Positions 45,210-53,574 of a stretch of 64,000 nucleotides of DNA are shown here, piece by piece. Each line of letters opens with the position of its first letter. The first letter of the stretch is position 1. A model generated the notes under the pieces. It had not been told where the DNA came from. It saw only the letters and a program-made list of their open reading frames with translations, and did not search any database. Location of the stretch: assembly GCA_947167965.1 (NCBI GenBank), contig CAMVJW010000006.1, positions 1 through 64,000 on the forward strand, read 5' to 3'. Source of the stretch: an uncultured Clostridia bacterium (GTDB taxonomy: Bacteria; Bacillota; Clostridia; TANB77; CAG-508). The position numbers and the translations under genes are program-made.

Positions 45210-47618
45210 TTATTTTCTTGCAAATTTTCTTTCTATTTCATATTTTGACATTTTAATTATTGTTGGCCTTCCATGAGGACAAGTAAATGGATTTGGTAAT
45301 TCCAATAATTGATTCATTAAACTATCTACTTCTTCTTTTGTTAAAACCATTTTTGCTTTAACCGCAGCTTTACATGCAACTGTTGCAAGGAACTTTTCTT
45401 CTTTTTCCTGTTTGGCAGTTCTTGCAATTGTATTTATTTCATCCAATGTTTCCTTAAATAGTTCTTCTGTATTTAAATCTATACAAATATCTGGAACTCC
45501 ATTTAGTTTTATAGTATTTTCTCCAAACTCTTCTAACATAAATCCAGCTCTTCTAAATAAATACATATTATCTTTAGCAATATCCATTTCTTTATGTGTT
45601 AATGTGATTATATCTGGAAGAAGTAATAGTTGTGAAGATTTTTCTCTATCATCATAAAAGTTTTCTTTAACTCTTTCATATAAGATTCTTTCATGTGCAG
45701 CATGCTGATCCATTATGTATAATTCATTTTCCATTTCAAATATAATATATGTATTAAAAGCAATTCCAACAAATTTATAGTTTACTTTATTATAGTTTTG
45801 GTTATCCTCAAACATAGAAACATTATTGTCTTGCATATTTGAATCAATTGTATAATAGTTTTCTTTCCTCTCTTCTACCTCTTCTTTATTTTTAGTTAAG
45901 GTATATGGTTCTTTACCAAATAAGTTTCTATACATTTCTTCAAATGAAGGCATTTTTGAATTTGTTTCTTTTTCAGTATTATCATCATCTTCAGTTTTTC
46001 CCGTGTTTTCTATATTTGTATTTTCTTCTTCATTTTCTTTGATACTTAATTTATTTTCTTCTGATTTGTCATCTGGTGTTGTATTGTCTTCTTGAACTTC
46101 AATATAAGCACTTGAGTTATTTTCTTCTTGTTGTTCAATATCATTGTTTAAATTATTTCGTTCTCCTATTGCATTTTCACTATCAGTATTTTCCACATTT
46201 TGTTCGTTTTGTGTTGATATTTCAGTATTTTCTATTATAGAGCTATTTTCTATTTTAATAGTAGCTTCATTATTTGATTGATTTATTTCTTCCTTTTCTT
46301 GTTTTTCACCTGATATATTAGTATCTTCAGATGTAGAAATTATCTCATTATATTTTTGTTCCATTTCTTTATATTTATCTGTTAAATGAAGATTTGGGTT
46401 ATTCTCAACTTCTTTTTTTAATGTTGCTTGAAGTTCTTTTAATTGTTCTACAAATTGCTCGTTAGTGGCTATTTTTGTATTTTTAAATACAGCTGGAACA
46501 AAATCATTATCATCTTCTGCAGATTGTACAGAATATGTTTTTTTACTTAATTCTTCTGCATTTTGAATTTTAAATGCATCTTTTGATGCCTCTTTAGCTT
46601 CAGCTGTCTTTTCTCTTTCTGTTTTAATATCATTTTTTAAAAATGTATCTTTTATAGAATGGTATATTGCTTTAAATACAATGTTTTCTTCACTAAATCT
46701 TACTTCTAATTTTGCAGGATGAACATTTACATCTACTTTTGATGGATCCATTTCTACATTTAAAATCAAAAATGGAAATTTACCAATTGGAAGCAAACCT
46801 TTAAATGCTTGCTCTACAGCAGATGACATTGTTTTATCTTTTATATACCTTTTGTTTACAAAAAATATTTGGTTTGATCTATTTGACCTTGCAATAATTG
46901 GTTTTCCAATTACACCTTTTATTTTAATGTTTTCATATTCATAGTCAACACTAATTAAATTACTTGCTATTTCTCTTCCATAGATATTATATATTGTATC
47001 TATTAAATTTCCACTTCCATTAGTTGAAATTATAGTTTTTCCTGAATTAATAAGTTTAATTGATATTTCTGGATGTATTAATGCTATTCTTGTAACAACA
47101 TCTTCAATATAACCAGATTCTGTAAAATCTTTTTTAAGGAACTTATATCTAACAGGTGTATTAAAAAATAAATTTCTCACAGTTATTGTAGTACCTTGAG
47201 AACATCCTATTTCTTCAGCACTAAGCACATCTCCACCTTCAACAATTATTTTAGATCCTATTGAATCAGTTGCAGTTCTCGTTACAAGCTCAACATTTGC
47301 AATTGCTGCAATACTTGCTAAAGCTTCTCCTCTGAACCCCATTGATTTTACAGTGTTTAAATCATCACTTGATCTTATTTTGCTTGTAGCATGTCTTTCA
47401 AAAGCAAGCTCTGTATCATCTTTTGCAATTCCTTTTCCATCATCAGATATTCTTATAAAAGAAATTCCACCATTTTTTATTTCAATAGTAATATGTTTTG
47501 CATCAGCATCTATCGAATTTTCTACCATTTCTTTTACAACTGATGCTGGTCTTTCTATAACTTCACCAGCAGCAATTTTATTTATAGTAAGCTCATCTAG
47601 TAAAACAATATTTCCCAT
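45210..47618 (-). CDS. mutL: DNA mismatch repair protein MutL
   Basis: 802 residues from ATG 47618, preceded by AAAGGA 8 nt upstream; the frame is open to 47696 but the conserved start is MGNIVLLDELTINKIAAGEV. GHKL ATPase motifs are present: ENSIDADAK, ISDDGKGIAKDD and GFRGEALASIA. The linker (~330-600) is long and Glu/Asn/Ser-rich. The C-terminal dimerisation domain has MDQHAAHERILYERV (the DQHAxxERxxYE endonuclease metal motif) and CPHGRPTIIKMSKYEIERKF. No mutS is adjacent, the usual partner being elsewhere. Confidence 0.95.
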   Translation of the reverse strand: MGNIVLLDELTINKIAAGEVIERPASVVKEMVENSIDADAKHITIEIKNGGISFIRISDDGKGIAKDDTELAFERHATSKIRSSDDLNTVKSMGFRGEALASIAAIANVELVTRTATDSIGSKIIVEGGDVLSAEEIGCSQGTTITVRNLFFNTPVRYKFLKKDFTESGYIEDVVTRIALIHPEISIKLINSGKTIISTNGSGNLIDTIYNIYGREIASNLISVDYEYENIKIKGVIGKPIIARSNRSNQIFFVNKRYIKDKTMSSAVEQAFKGLLPIGKFPFLILNVEMDPSKVDVNVHPAKLEVRFSEENIVFKAIYHSIKDTFLKNDIKTEREKTAEAKEASKDAFKIQNAEELSKKTYSVQSAEDDNDFVPAVFKNTKIATNEQFVEQLKELQATLKKEVENNPNLHLTDKYKEMEQKYNEIISTSEDTNISGEKQEKEEINQSNNEATIKIENSSIIENTEISTQNEQNVENTDSENAIGERNNLNNDIEQQEENNSSAYIEVQEDNTTPDDKSEENKLSIKENEEENTNIENTGKTEDDDNTEKETNSKMPSFEEMYRNLFGKEPYTLTKNKEEVEERKENYYTIDSNMQDNNVSMFEDNQNYNKVNYKFVGIAFNTYIIFEMENELYIMDQHAAHERILYERVKENFYDDREKSSQLLLLPDIITLTHKEMDIAKDNMYLFRRAGFMLEEFGENTIKLNGVPDICIDLNTEELFKETLDEINTIARTAKQEKEEKFLATVACKAAVKAKMVLTKEEVDSLMNQLLELPNPFTCPHGRPTIIKMSKYEIERKFARK

Positions 47619-47782
47619 ATATTTCATCCTTTCATTTAAGTCTTTTGTAGATATTTTTTTCATTTGAATTATATCATTAAGATTTTTCGTTTTCAATAAA
47701 AAGTAACATATTTTTTTTTAGCTCATATTATATAACATACAAAAGTTAAAAAAACAAGCAATTTTAAGCAAGGAGGTTCAAA

Positions 47783-47866
47783 GTGAATTCAAACAATAAT
47801 AGTGAAATTCTTTGGTTTATCATTCTATTTTTACTTCTTTTTTGTAATGGTTGTGGAAATAGATAA
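47783..47866 (+). CDS. Tiny Cys-containing membrane peptide (27 aa)
   Basis: GTG start 6 nt behind a perfect AAGGAGG. Reads MNSNNNSEILWFIILFLLLF then CNGCGNR: a polar head, one hydrophobic helix and a short Cys-Gly tail. It resembles the second peptide 70 nt downstream, and similar short hydrophobic Cys peptides are seen in spore-forming Clostridia. No function known. Confidence 0.7.
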   Translation: MNSNNNSEILWFIILFLLLFCNGCGNR

Positions 47867-47936
47867 ATATCAACAAATTTCAATTAAAACTTGCTAAATA
47901 CTTAATACTTTTTTATAAAGGGGGTGGGTTTAAATT

Positions 47937-48053
47937 ATGCCAGAAAATAGATGTGGTGGAAATTGTGGCTTTGGATTTGATGACAATTGTATTTGGATAA
48001 TCCTTTTAATCCTTTTAATATTCTGTTGTGGAAATAACAATAGAGGTTGCTAA
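47937..48053 (+). CDS. Tiny Cys-rich membrane peptide (38 aa)
   Basis: ATG with AAGGGGGTGG about 8 nt upstream. Reads MPENRCGGNCGFGFDDNC followed by IWIILLILLIFCCGNNNRGC: six cysteines around a single hydrophobic helix. Clearly related in layout to the 27-residue peptide just before it. They form a two-gene unit ended by the hairpin at 48084-48125. Possibly a spore-coat or membrane-associated small protein; function unknown. Confidence 0.75.
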   Translation: MPENRCGGNCGFGFDDNCIWIILLILLIFCCGNNNRGC

Positions 48054-48083
48054 TTAGCTTAGAGTTTTAAATAGCAAAAAACA

Positions 48084-48125
48084 GGACGGTACTTTTTTAT
48101 TGAAAAATATAAAAAATAGCCGTCC
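48084..48125. terminator. GGACGG hairpin after the tiny peptides
   Basis: GGACGGT (48084-48090) pairs with GCCGTCC (48119-48125) with an inner TTTTTTAT/ATAAAAAA stem. Its T run is better on the minus strand. A second hairpin with the same GGACGGT foot is at 48762. Confidence 0.6.
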
Positions 48126-48179
48126 AACTTTCTGCTCATTGATTTTGTTGATTTCTAATAATAAAATTCTTCAAATCTA

Positions 48180-48208
48180 TTGTCAAAAGAAAATTTTTAT
48201 GTTATTAT
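48180..48208 (+). promoter_or_regulatory. Promoter of tRNA-Trp
   Basis: TTGTCA (48180-48185) and TATTAT (48203-48208), spacing 17 nt, 15 nt before the tRNA. Confidence 0.55.
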
Positions 48209-48223
48209 ATTTAAGTAGCATTT

Positions 48224-48298
48224 AGGGGTATAGTGTCAATGGTAGCACATCGGTCTCCAAAACCGCCTGTGAGGGTTCGAATCCTTCTACCCCTGCCA
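48224..48298 (+). tRNA. tRNA-Trp (anticodon CCA)
   Basis: Acceptor stem AGGGGTA/TACCCCT, discriminator G and encoded CCA. Loop CTCCAAA gives anticodon CCA; T loop TTCGAAT. The first anticodon-stem pair appears mismatched (T27/C43). The PPC-domain gene follows with no terminator between, so they may share a transcript. Confidence 0.93.
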
Positions 48299-48374
48299 AA
48301 TTTTTTAAAAAAGAGTATATAATATAGTTTTTTACTATATTATATTTTGTTTATTAGGTATAAATTATGTTTTT

Positions 48375-48755
48375 AGATTAACAAGGGGTCAAGATTTAAG
48401 GAAGGAAATACAAAATTTTGTAAATACACATAATATTAAAGCCGCTATTGTAAAATGTGCTGTTGGTTGTTTGTATGAAGCACATATTAGATTAGCAAAT
48501 GCAGAAAATACACTACATAAAAAAGAACCATTTGAAATTGTAAGCTTGATTGGAACTGTCTCTGTAAATGAATGTCATATGCATATTTCAATTGCTGATA
48601 AAAATGGTGCAGTTATAGGTGGTCATTTAAAAGAAGGATGTTTAGTTGGTTCTACTGCTGAAATCTGTATTGAAGAACTAGATAATTATATTCTAACAAG
48701 AGAATTTGACAAAACAACTAGTTATAAAGAACTTGTTATAACAGAAAAACAATAA
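48375..48755 (+). CDS. PPC/DUF296-domain protein, start unclear
   Basis: Reads RLTRGQDLRKEIQNFVNTHN, IKAAIVKCAVGCLYEAHIRL, then IVSLIGTVSVNECHMHISIA, GGHLKEGCLVGSTAEICIEE and a C-terminal ELVITEKQ, the PPC (DUF296) fold with its conserved His pair. The family's beta strand and helix before LYEAHIR are clearly coded upstream of the first in-frame start (TTG 48471), yet the open frame back to 48309 has no ATG, GTG or TTG and no ribosome site. One T fewer in the T run at 48370-48374 would join an upstream frame reading RYKLCF. It may be a damaged gene, or use a non-standard start. Confidence 0.6.
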   Translation, partial: RLTRGQDLRKEIQNFVNTHNIKAAIVKCAVGCLYEAHIRLANAENTLHKKEPFEIVSLIGTVSVNECHMHISIADKNGAVIGGHLKEGCLVGSTAEICIEELDNYILTREFDKTTSYKELVITEKQ

Positions 48756-48761
48756 AATTTT

Positions 48762-48810
48762 GGACGGTTATATTTTCCAAATAATATGGAAATGTAATCG
48801 TCCTTTTTTT
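48762..48810 (+). terminator. Terminator after the PPC-domain gene
   Basis: GGACG-TTA pairs with TAA-CGTCC around a TTTTCC/GGAAA inner stem, followed by seven T. Confidence 0.8.
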
Positions 48811-48815
48811 ACATC

Positions 48816-49340
48816 TTATTTTTCAATTAATTTTTTTATTTCTTCATTATTTTTCAATCTCTCACTTAGAAAATGTATTGCTCGGTCATCCTGTGAAACA
48901 GCAATTTTTGCTATTTCTTCATTATCTCTTAATCTATAACTTGCATACTTTATTATTATTCCTTTATTAGATACTGCATTTTTTACAACTTCTTCATCAT
49001 CTCTCAATTCTTCACTTGCATAATATAATGTTTGACCATATTGTTTAACACTTTCTAAAATTATATCTTTATCAGCTTTTAATCTATCAGAGGCATAGCA
49101 CGCTGTCCATGGAGCTTTTTTTATAGCTGTTAGCATCGTTTCTTTATCATCCTTAAGTTTATCACTTGCAAATTCCATTGCTTCTCCGTCATTTAAAACT
49201 GCAGCCATTACCACTTCTTTATCATCTTGTAATTTACTTGCTGCAAATTCTAATAGTTTACCTTTTTTAGATACTGCATTTAAAACATATTCTTTATCTT
49301 CTTTATTTTTTTTAATTGATGTAATTTCTATATCTTCCAT
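48816..49340 (-). CDS. DUF4116 repeat protein
   Basis: 174 residues made of about five repeats of ~33 residues, each like DKE.VL.AV...G..L..AS..L..D: examples are DKEYVLNAVSKKGKLLEFA, DKETMLTAIKKAPWTACYA and DEEVVKNAVSNKGIIIKYA. This is the DUF4116 helical repeat, common in gut bacteria and some eukaryotic-like effectors, probably a protein-binding solenoid. No signal peptide. It lies 30 nt downstream of the YqeK-like gene. Confidence 0.8.
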   Translation of the reverse strand: MEDIEITSIKKNKEDKEYVLNAVSKKGKLLEFAASKLQDDKEVVMAAVLNDGEAMEFASDKLKDDKETMLTAIKKAPWTACYASDRLKADKDIILESVKQYGQTLYYASEELRDDEEVVKNAVSNKGIIIKYASYRLRDNEEIAKIAVSQDDRAIHFLSERLKNNEEIKKLIEK

Positions 49341-49370
49341 AGTTTTATTTCTTTCTTTTTATTTTCATTT

Positions 49371-50093
49371 TTATAAAACAATACACACATCATTTCTTGT
49401 TTTATCAACACTAGATGTTTCTTTATAATAATCTGTTAACCCACCATTATTATATGTAACATCAATTTTAGGTACAATCTTTCTTTGTTCTTTTTTGTTT
49501 TTTGATTCCTCTAAAATACTTTCTCTTAAAGCATCTAAAAATGGATTATATATTTTATCCTGTTTTTTTGCTCTATCCATCTTTCTATCTATAATAGATA
49601 ATATACATTCATTTAATGATATTTTACCCTTTATAACGTCTTTTGCTAAAACTGAATCTTCTTTTTTAGGCTCAATTTTATCTGCAATATAAACTATTTT
49701 GTCTAAGTCTGACATTTCTCCTGATCCGCAAACATGACGTCTTATTGCTCTTAATATTTTTTCCAATTTGTCTCTATCACTCATTCTATTAAAATGTTTT
49801 TCAGTAAGAAAAGCTGAAATAATTCCATGCAATGAATTTGGATTACACATTACTTCATACTCATACAATTTTAGATTATATCTTGAACAATAATCCAGCA
49901 TTTCGCTTGAATGATAACTTTTTCCGATATCATGTAATAACCCTGCAATATATGCTTCTTCTTCTGGTACATGCCATTTTCTAGCGAGAATTTGACACAT
50001 TGTAGCAACTCTTAATGAATGTTTATATTTTGGTTTATTATTATATAAATAGTATTTTAATATTTTCTTTGCATTTTTTTTATTTAGTTTCAT
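49371..50093 (-). CDS. HD-domain phosphohydrolase, YqeK-like
   Basis: 240 residues. HD metal ligands: YKHSLRVATMCQ (H~24), GLLHDIGKSYHSSE (HD ~53-54), NPNSLHGIISAFL and DKIVYIADKIEPKKED. This is the pattern of YqeK, a diadenosine tetraphosphate hydrolase, although a ~50-residue C-terminal extension with no clear motif follows. Usual neighbours nadD and rsfS are absent. Confidence 0.8.
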   Translation of the reverse strand: MKLNKKNAKKILKYYLYNNKPKYKHSLRVATMCQILARKWHVPEEEAYIAGLLHDIGKSYHSSEMLDYCSRYNLKLYEYEVMCNPNSLHGIISAFLTEKHFNRMSDRDKLEKILRAIRRHVCGSGEMSDLDKIVYIADKIEPKKEDSVLAKDVIKGKISLNECILSIIDRKMDRAKKQDKIYNPFLDALRESILEESKNKKEQRKIVPKIDVTYNNGGLTDYYKETSSVDKTRNDVCIVL

Positions 50094-50125
50094 AATTGCC
50101 TTCCATTGTTACATTTTTTTATTTA

Positions 50126-50695
50126 TTAATCTTTATATATCTCCATATATATTTCATAATCTCTTAAAATTTTTCTAACATATCCATTAGTCTCTTTAAA
50201 AGGAATATTTTCTAAATCTGATCCATCTTTTTTTATTATACCTTTATTTATCCAACTATCAACATTTCCAGTACCTGCATTATAAGCAGCCAAAGCTAAA
50301 CCTATATTATCATATTTTTGAATCAAAATTGATAACATTTTTGTACCTAAATTAATATTAACATTTGGATCATAAATATTATCATTTGTAACGTTAACTT
50401 CTGCTTTAGGCGCAATTTCTTCTGCAGTTGCATATAAAAGCTGCATTAATCCAATAGCTCCTTGTGAAGATTTAGCATATTGGTCAAAATTACTCTCTGC
50501 CTTAATAGTTGCATACACCAAATATTTATCAACATTATACTTGCTAGAGTATTTTTCCACATATTCAGAATACTCTATTTTATATATTTTTTTCAAGGTA
50601 AAGGTTTTAATATTTTTATAGTTAGCACATAATACTAAAACAATTATTATTAAAATAACAAATACTATTTTTTTCAATATTTTCTCCTTTTTCAT
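50126..50695 (-). CDS. Lytic transglycosylase (SLT domain), membrane anchored
   Basis: 189 residues. N-terminal helix (IVFVILIIIVLVLCANY) then an SLT goose-lysozyme-like domain: KYLVYATIKAESNFDQYAKS with the catalytic Glu in AES, GAIGLMQLLYATA, YDPNVNINLGTKML and LALAAYNAGTGNVDSW. It cleaves glycan strands with anhydro ends and acts outside the membrane. It is 31 nt upstream of the YqeK-like gene on the same strand. Confidence 0.92.
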   Translation of the reverse strand: MKKEKILKKIVFVILIIIVLVLCANYKNIKTFTLKKIYKIEYSEYVEKYSSKYNVDKYLVYATIKAESNFDQYAKSSQGAIGLMQLLYATAEEIAPKAEVNVTNDNIYDPNVNINLGTKMLSILIQKYDNIGLALAAYNAGTGNVDSWINKGIIKKDGSDLENIPFKETNGYVRKILRDYEIYMEIYKD

Positions 50696-50719
50696 TTATT
50701 TCAGCATTTTTCTACAAGC

Positions 50720-50828
50720 AAGTCTGTCCCATTTTCAAAACGGGACTGTCCCGTTTTCGAAATAGACCTGTCCCGTTTTTAAAACGGGACTGTCCCCAAA
50801 TTGAAGAAGGTGTGTCCCCAAATTGAAA
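50720..50828. repeat. Interspersed GTCCC palindromic repeat, copy 2
   Basis: Longest copy: arms AAGTCTGTCCC, CGGGACTGTCCCG, GACCTGTCCCG, CGGGACTGTCCCC and GTGTCCCC separated by A/T spacers such as TTTTCAAAA. It fills the whole gap between the polA stop and the lytic transglycosylase start. Confidence 0.8.
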
Positions 50829-53561
50829 TTATTTGCAATCATACCAAGTTGTAGCCTCTGATATTTCTGCTATTAAAGGAACATTTAAATGTACTGCATT
50901 TTCCATAGATTCTTTTAATATTTTTTTGATTTCCTCTTTTTCTTCAATAGGAGCTTCTATCATCATTTCATCATGAACTTGAAGCACAATTTTTGATTTT
51001 AGTTTTTTTGCTTTTAATTCATTATATACCTTTATCATTGCTATTTTCATAATGTCAGCTGCTGTTCCCTGTATTGGAGTATTCATTGCAGCTCTTTTTC
51101 CAAATTCTCTAATCATATAATTATTCGACTTAAGTTCATTTATATATCTTCTTCTTCCAAACATAGTAGAAGCAAATCCTTTTTGTTTTGCAATTTCAAC
51201 TACTTCATCCATATATGATTTAATTCCTGAGTATTCTTCTAAATACTGTTCTATATATTTTTTTGCAGCTTTTCTTCCAATTCCAAGTTGTTCACCTAAT
51301 CCAAAATCACTTATTCCATATACAATTCCAAAATTTACTGCTTTAGCGCTGCTTCTTTCTTCCTTTGTTATTTCTTCTATTGGCTTATTTAATACTTTTG
51401 ATGCTGCTTGTTTATGGATGTCTTCTCCATTATTAAATGCTTCACACATATTTTTATCTCCTGACATATGTGCTAAAACTCTTAATTCAATTTGAGAATA
51501 ATCCGCATCTATATATACTTTTCCATCTTCTGGTTTGAAAATTCTTCTAACTTGTTTTCCAAGCTCAAATCTAGTTGGTATGTTTTGAAGATTCGGTTCT
51601 GTCGAGCTAATTCTTCCTGTTGCTGTTATAGTTTGATGAAAAAATGAATGTATTCTTTTTGATTTTGGATTTATATATGGTTTTAATCCTTCAACATAAG
51701 TTGAATTTAACTTCATATATTGTCTATAATCTAATATTTCTGAAATGATTGGATTTTCAGATTTCAATTTTTCTAAAACTTCTACATCTGTTGAATACCC
51801 ACTTTTAGTTTTCTTTATAACAGGTAGTTTCATTTTGTTAAAAAGAATTTCTCCTAATTGTTTTGTAGAATTAATATTAAATTCTTCTCCAGCAAATTCA
51901 TAGATATTTTTTGTTTTTATTTCTAATTGTTCTTTTAAAACATTTCCGAATGCTTCTAGTTCTTGAATATCAGCATACATACCGTTCCATTGCATATTAG
52001 CTAACACTTCAACTGTAGGCATATCAATATTATTAAATAAATCTAAAGCATTTATTTCTTCTAATTTTTCTTTTGTTTTTTCAGCTATCTTCCATATAGA
52101 ATATGCATATAAAGCTTGTTTAAATTTTTGAGCATCATTTCCAGTATTTTTTTCATTAACATCAAATAAATTTATTTGTTTATCTTGATTTTCTTCTAAA
52201 TTGTTTGCATGTAAATAATCATTTACATTTATTTCAATATATTCCTCACATAAATTATCCATTGGATATTTTCCTATTGTGGGATTTAAAATATATGCTG
52301 CAACAACAATATCATATTTAAAATTGACTGGATTAATTCCCATTTGCTTTAGAACTATATACATGTAATTAATTTCATATCCATATTTTTCTATTTGTGA
52401 ATCTTCAAATAAAGATTTTAACATTTCTTTAAATCTATCTTCTTGTCCTACAGCGGATATAGTATATATCTCATTTTTTTCAAAATCATATATGTTAATA
52501 CCTATAACATTACTTTTAATAATTTGTTCTGGATTAGTATTATCTTCTAACTCAAAATAATATACTAATTTTCCTAGTCTCTTTACTGTTTTTGTAACAT
52601 CCTCTATTGAAATACTATCATTTATTGTAAATAATTTTGATAAATCTTTATTTATTTCTTTTTGGCTTGTTTCACTAGATAATTCAAATCTTTCTATAAA
52701 TCTTTTAAAACGATATTCTTCAAAAAGTTTTAATACTTCTTCATTATTCCATTCTTCGGTCTTTAAGTCTTCTAATGTATCATCAATTGGAACATCACAA
52801 TTAATCTCTCCCAAAGTTCTTGAAAGAACAGCCATTTCCTTGTTTTCTATAATGTTTTCTTTTTGTTTTCCTTTTAAGTCATCTTCTCCATTTTCAATTT
52901 TTTTGTATAAGTTTTCTATTGTTCCATATTTTTGAATAAGACTAATTGCACTTTTAGATCCAATTCCTGGAACTCCTGGAATATTATCTGAAGTATCTCC
53001 TTGAAGCCCTTTAACTTCAATTAATTGCTTTGGCTCTAATCCATATTCTTCCAATATTGTGTTTTTATCATAAATTTCAGTTTCTGTTTTTCCTCCCTTA
53101 GTTCTTGGAATATAGATTTTAACTTTATCTGTTGCTAGTTGAAATGTATCTCTATCTCCAGATAGAATAATAACCTCTAATCCTTGCTTTTCTCCATATT
53201 TACTTAATGTTCCTAAAATATCGTCTCCTTCAAAGCCTTCTTTTTCTACAATATCAATATTCATAGCTTTTAAAACATCTTTAATCATAGGCATTTGCTG
53301 AGCAAGTTCTTCAGGCATTCCATGGCGATTAGCTTTGTATCCCTCATATAATTTGTGTCTAGCTGTTTTTGCTTTTAAATCAAATGAAACTGCTATATAA
53401 TCTGGATTTATATCTTCTAAATTTTTAAATAGAATCGCTAAAAAACCATATACTGCATTTGTATATTTCCCATTACTACTTAACATTTTATTTCCCATAA
53501 TCCCATAAAATGCTCTATTCATAATACTATTTCCATCTATTAATAACATTTTTTTACTCAA
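50829..53561 (-). CDS. polA: DNA polymerase I
   Basis: 910 residues. The N-terminal 5'-3' exonuclease has LLIDGNSIMNRAFYG, EGFEGDDILGTL, SGDRDTFQLA and GVPGIGSKSAISLI. The middle domain corresponds to 3'-5' exonuclease, but the first DxE is replaced (LVYYFELEDN), so proofreading is probably lost as in B. subtilis. Polymerase motifs: DADYSQIELRVLAHMSGD (A), RSSAKAVNFGIVYGIS (B) and LQVHDEMMIEAP (C). Starts at TTG 53561 with AGGAGG 9 nt upstream. Confidence 0.96.
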   Translation of the reverse strand: MSKKMLLIDGNSIMNRAFYGIMGNKMLSSNGKYTNAVYGFLAILFKNLEDINPDYIAVSFDLKAKTARHKLYEGYKANRHGMPEELAQQMPMIKDVLKAMNIDIVEKEGFEGDDILGTLSKYGEKQGLEVIILSGDRDTFQLATDKVKIYIPRTKGGKTETEIYDKNTILEEYGLEPKQLIEVKGLQGDTSDNIPGVPGIGSKSAISLIQKYGTIENLYKKIENGEDDLKGKQKENIIENKEMAVLSRTLGEINCDVPIDDTLEDLKTEEWNNEEVLKLFEEYRFKRFIERFELSSETSQKEINKDLSKLFTINDSISIEDVTKTVKRLGKLVYYFELEDNTNPEQIIKSNVIGINIYDFEKNEIYTISAVGQEDRFKEMLKSLFEDSQIEKYGYEINYMYIVLKQMGINPVNFKYDIVVAAYILNPTIGKYPMDNLCEEYIEINVNDYLHANNLEENQDKQINLFDVNEKNTGNDAQKFKQALYAYSIWKIAEKTKEKLEEINALDLFNNIDMPTVEVLANMQWNGMYADIQELEAFGNVLKEQLEIKTKNIYEFAGEEFNINSTKQLGEILFNKMKLPVIKKTKSGYSTDVEVLEKLKSENPIISEILDYRQYMKLNSTYVEGLKPYINPKSKRIHSFFHQTITATGRISSTEPNLQNIPTRFELGKQVRRIFKPEDGKVYIDADYSQIELRVLAHMSGDKNMCEAFNNGEDIHKQAASKVLNKPIEEITKEERSSAKAVNFGIVYGISDFGLGEQLGIGRKAAKKYIEQYLEEYSGIKSYMDEVVEIAKQKGFASTMFGRRRYINELKSNNYMIREFGKRAAMNTPIQGTAADIMKIAMIKVYNELKAKKLKSKIVLQVHDEMMIEAPIEEKEEIKKILKESMENAVHLNVPLIAEISEATTWYDCK

Positions 53562-53574
53562 AGTTTAGTTCCTC

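Noticed and set aside
48471..48755. TTG 48471 as the true start of the PPC-domain protein
   Set aside because: It would remove the conserved first strand and helix of the fold, which are plainly coded upstream, and it has no ribosome site.
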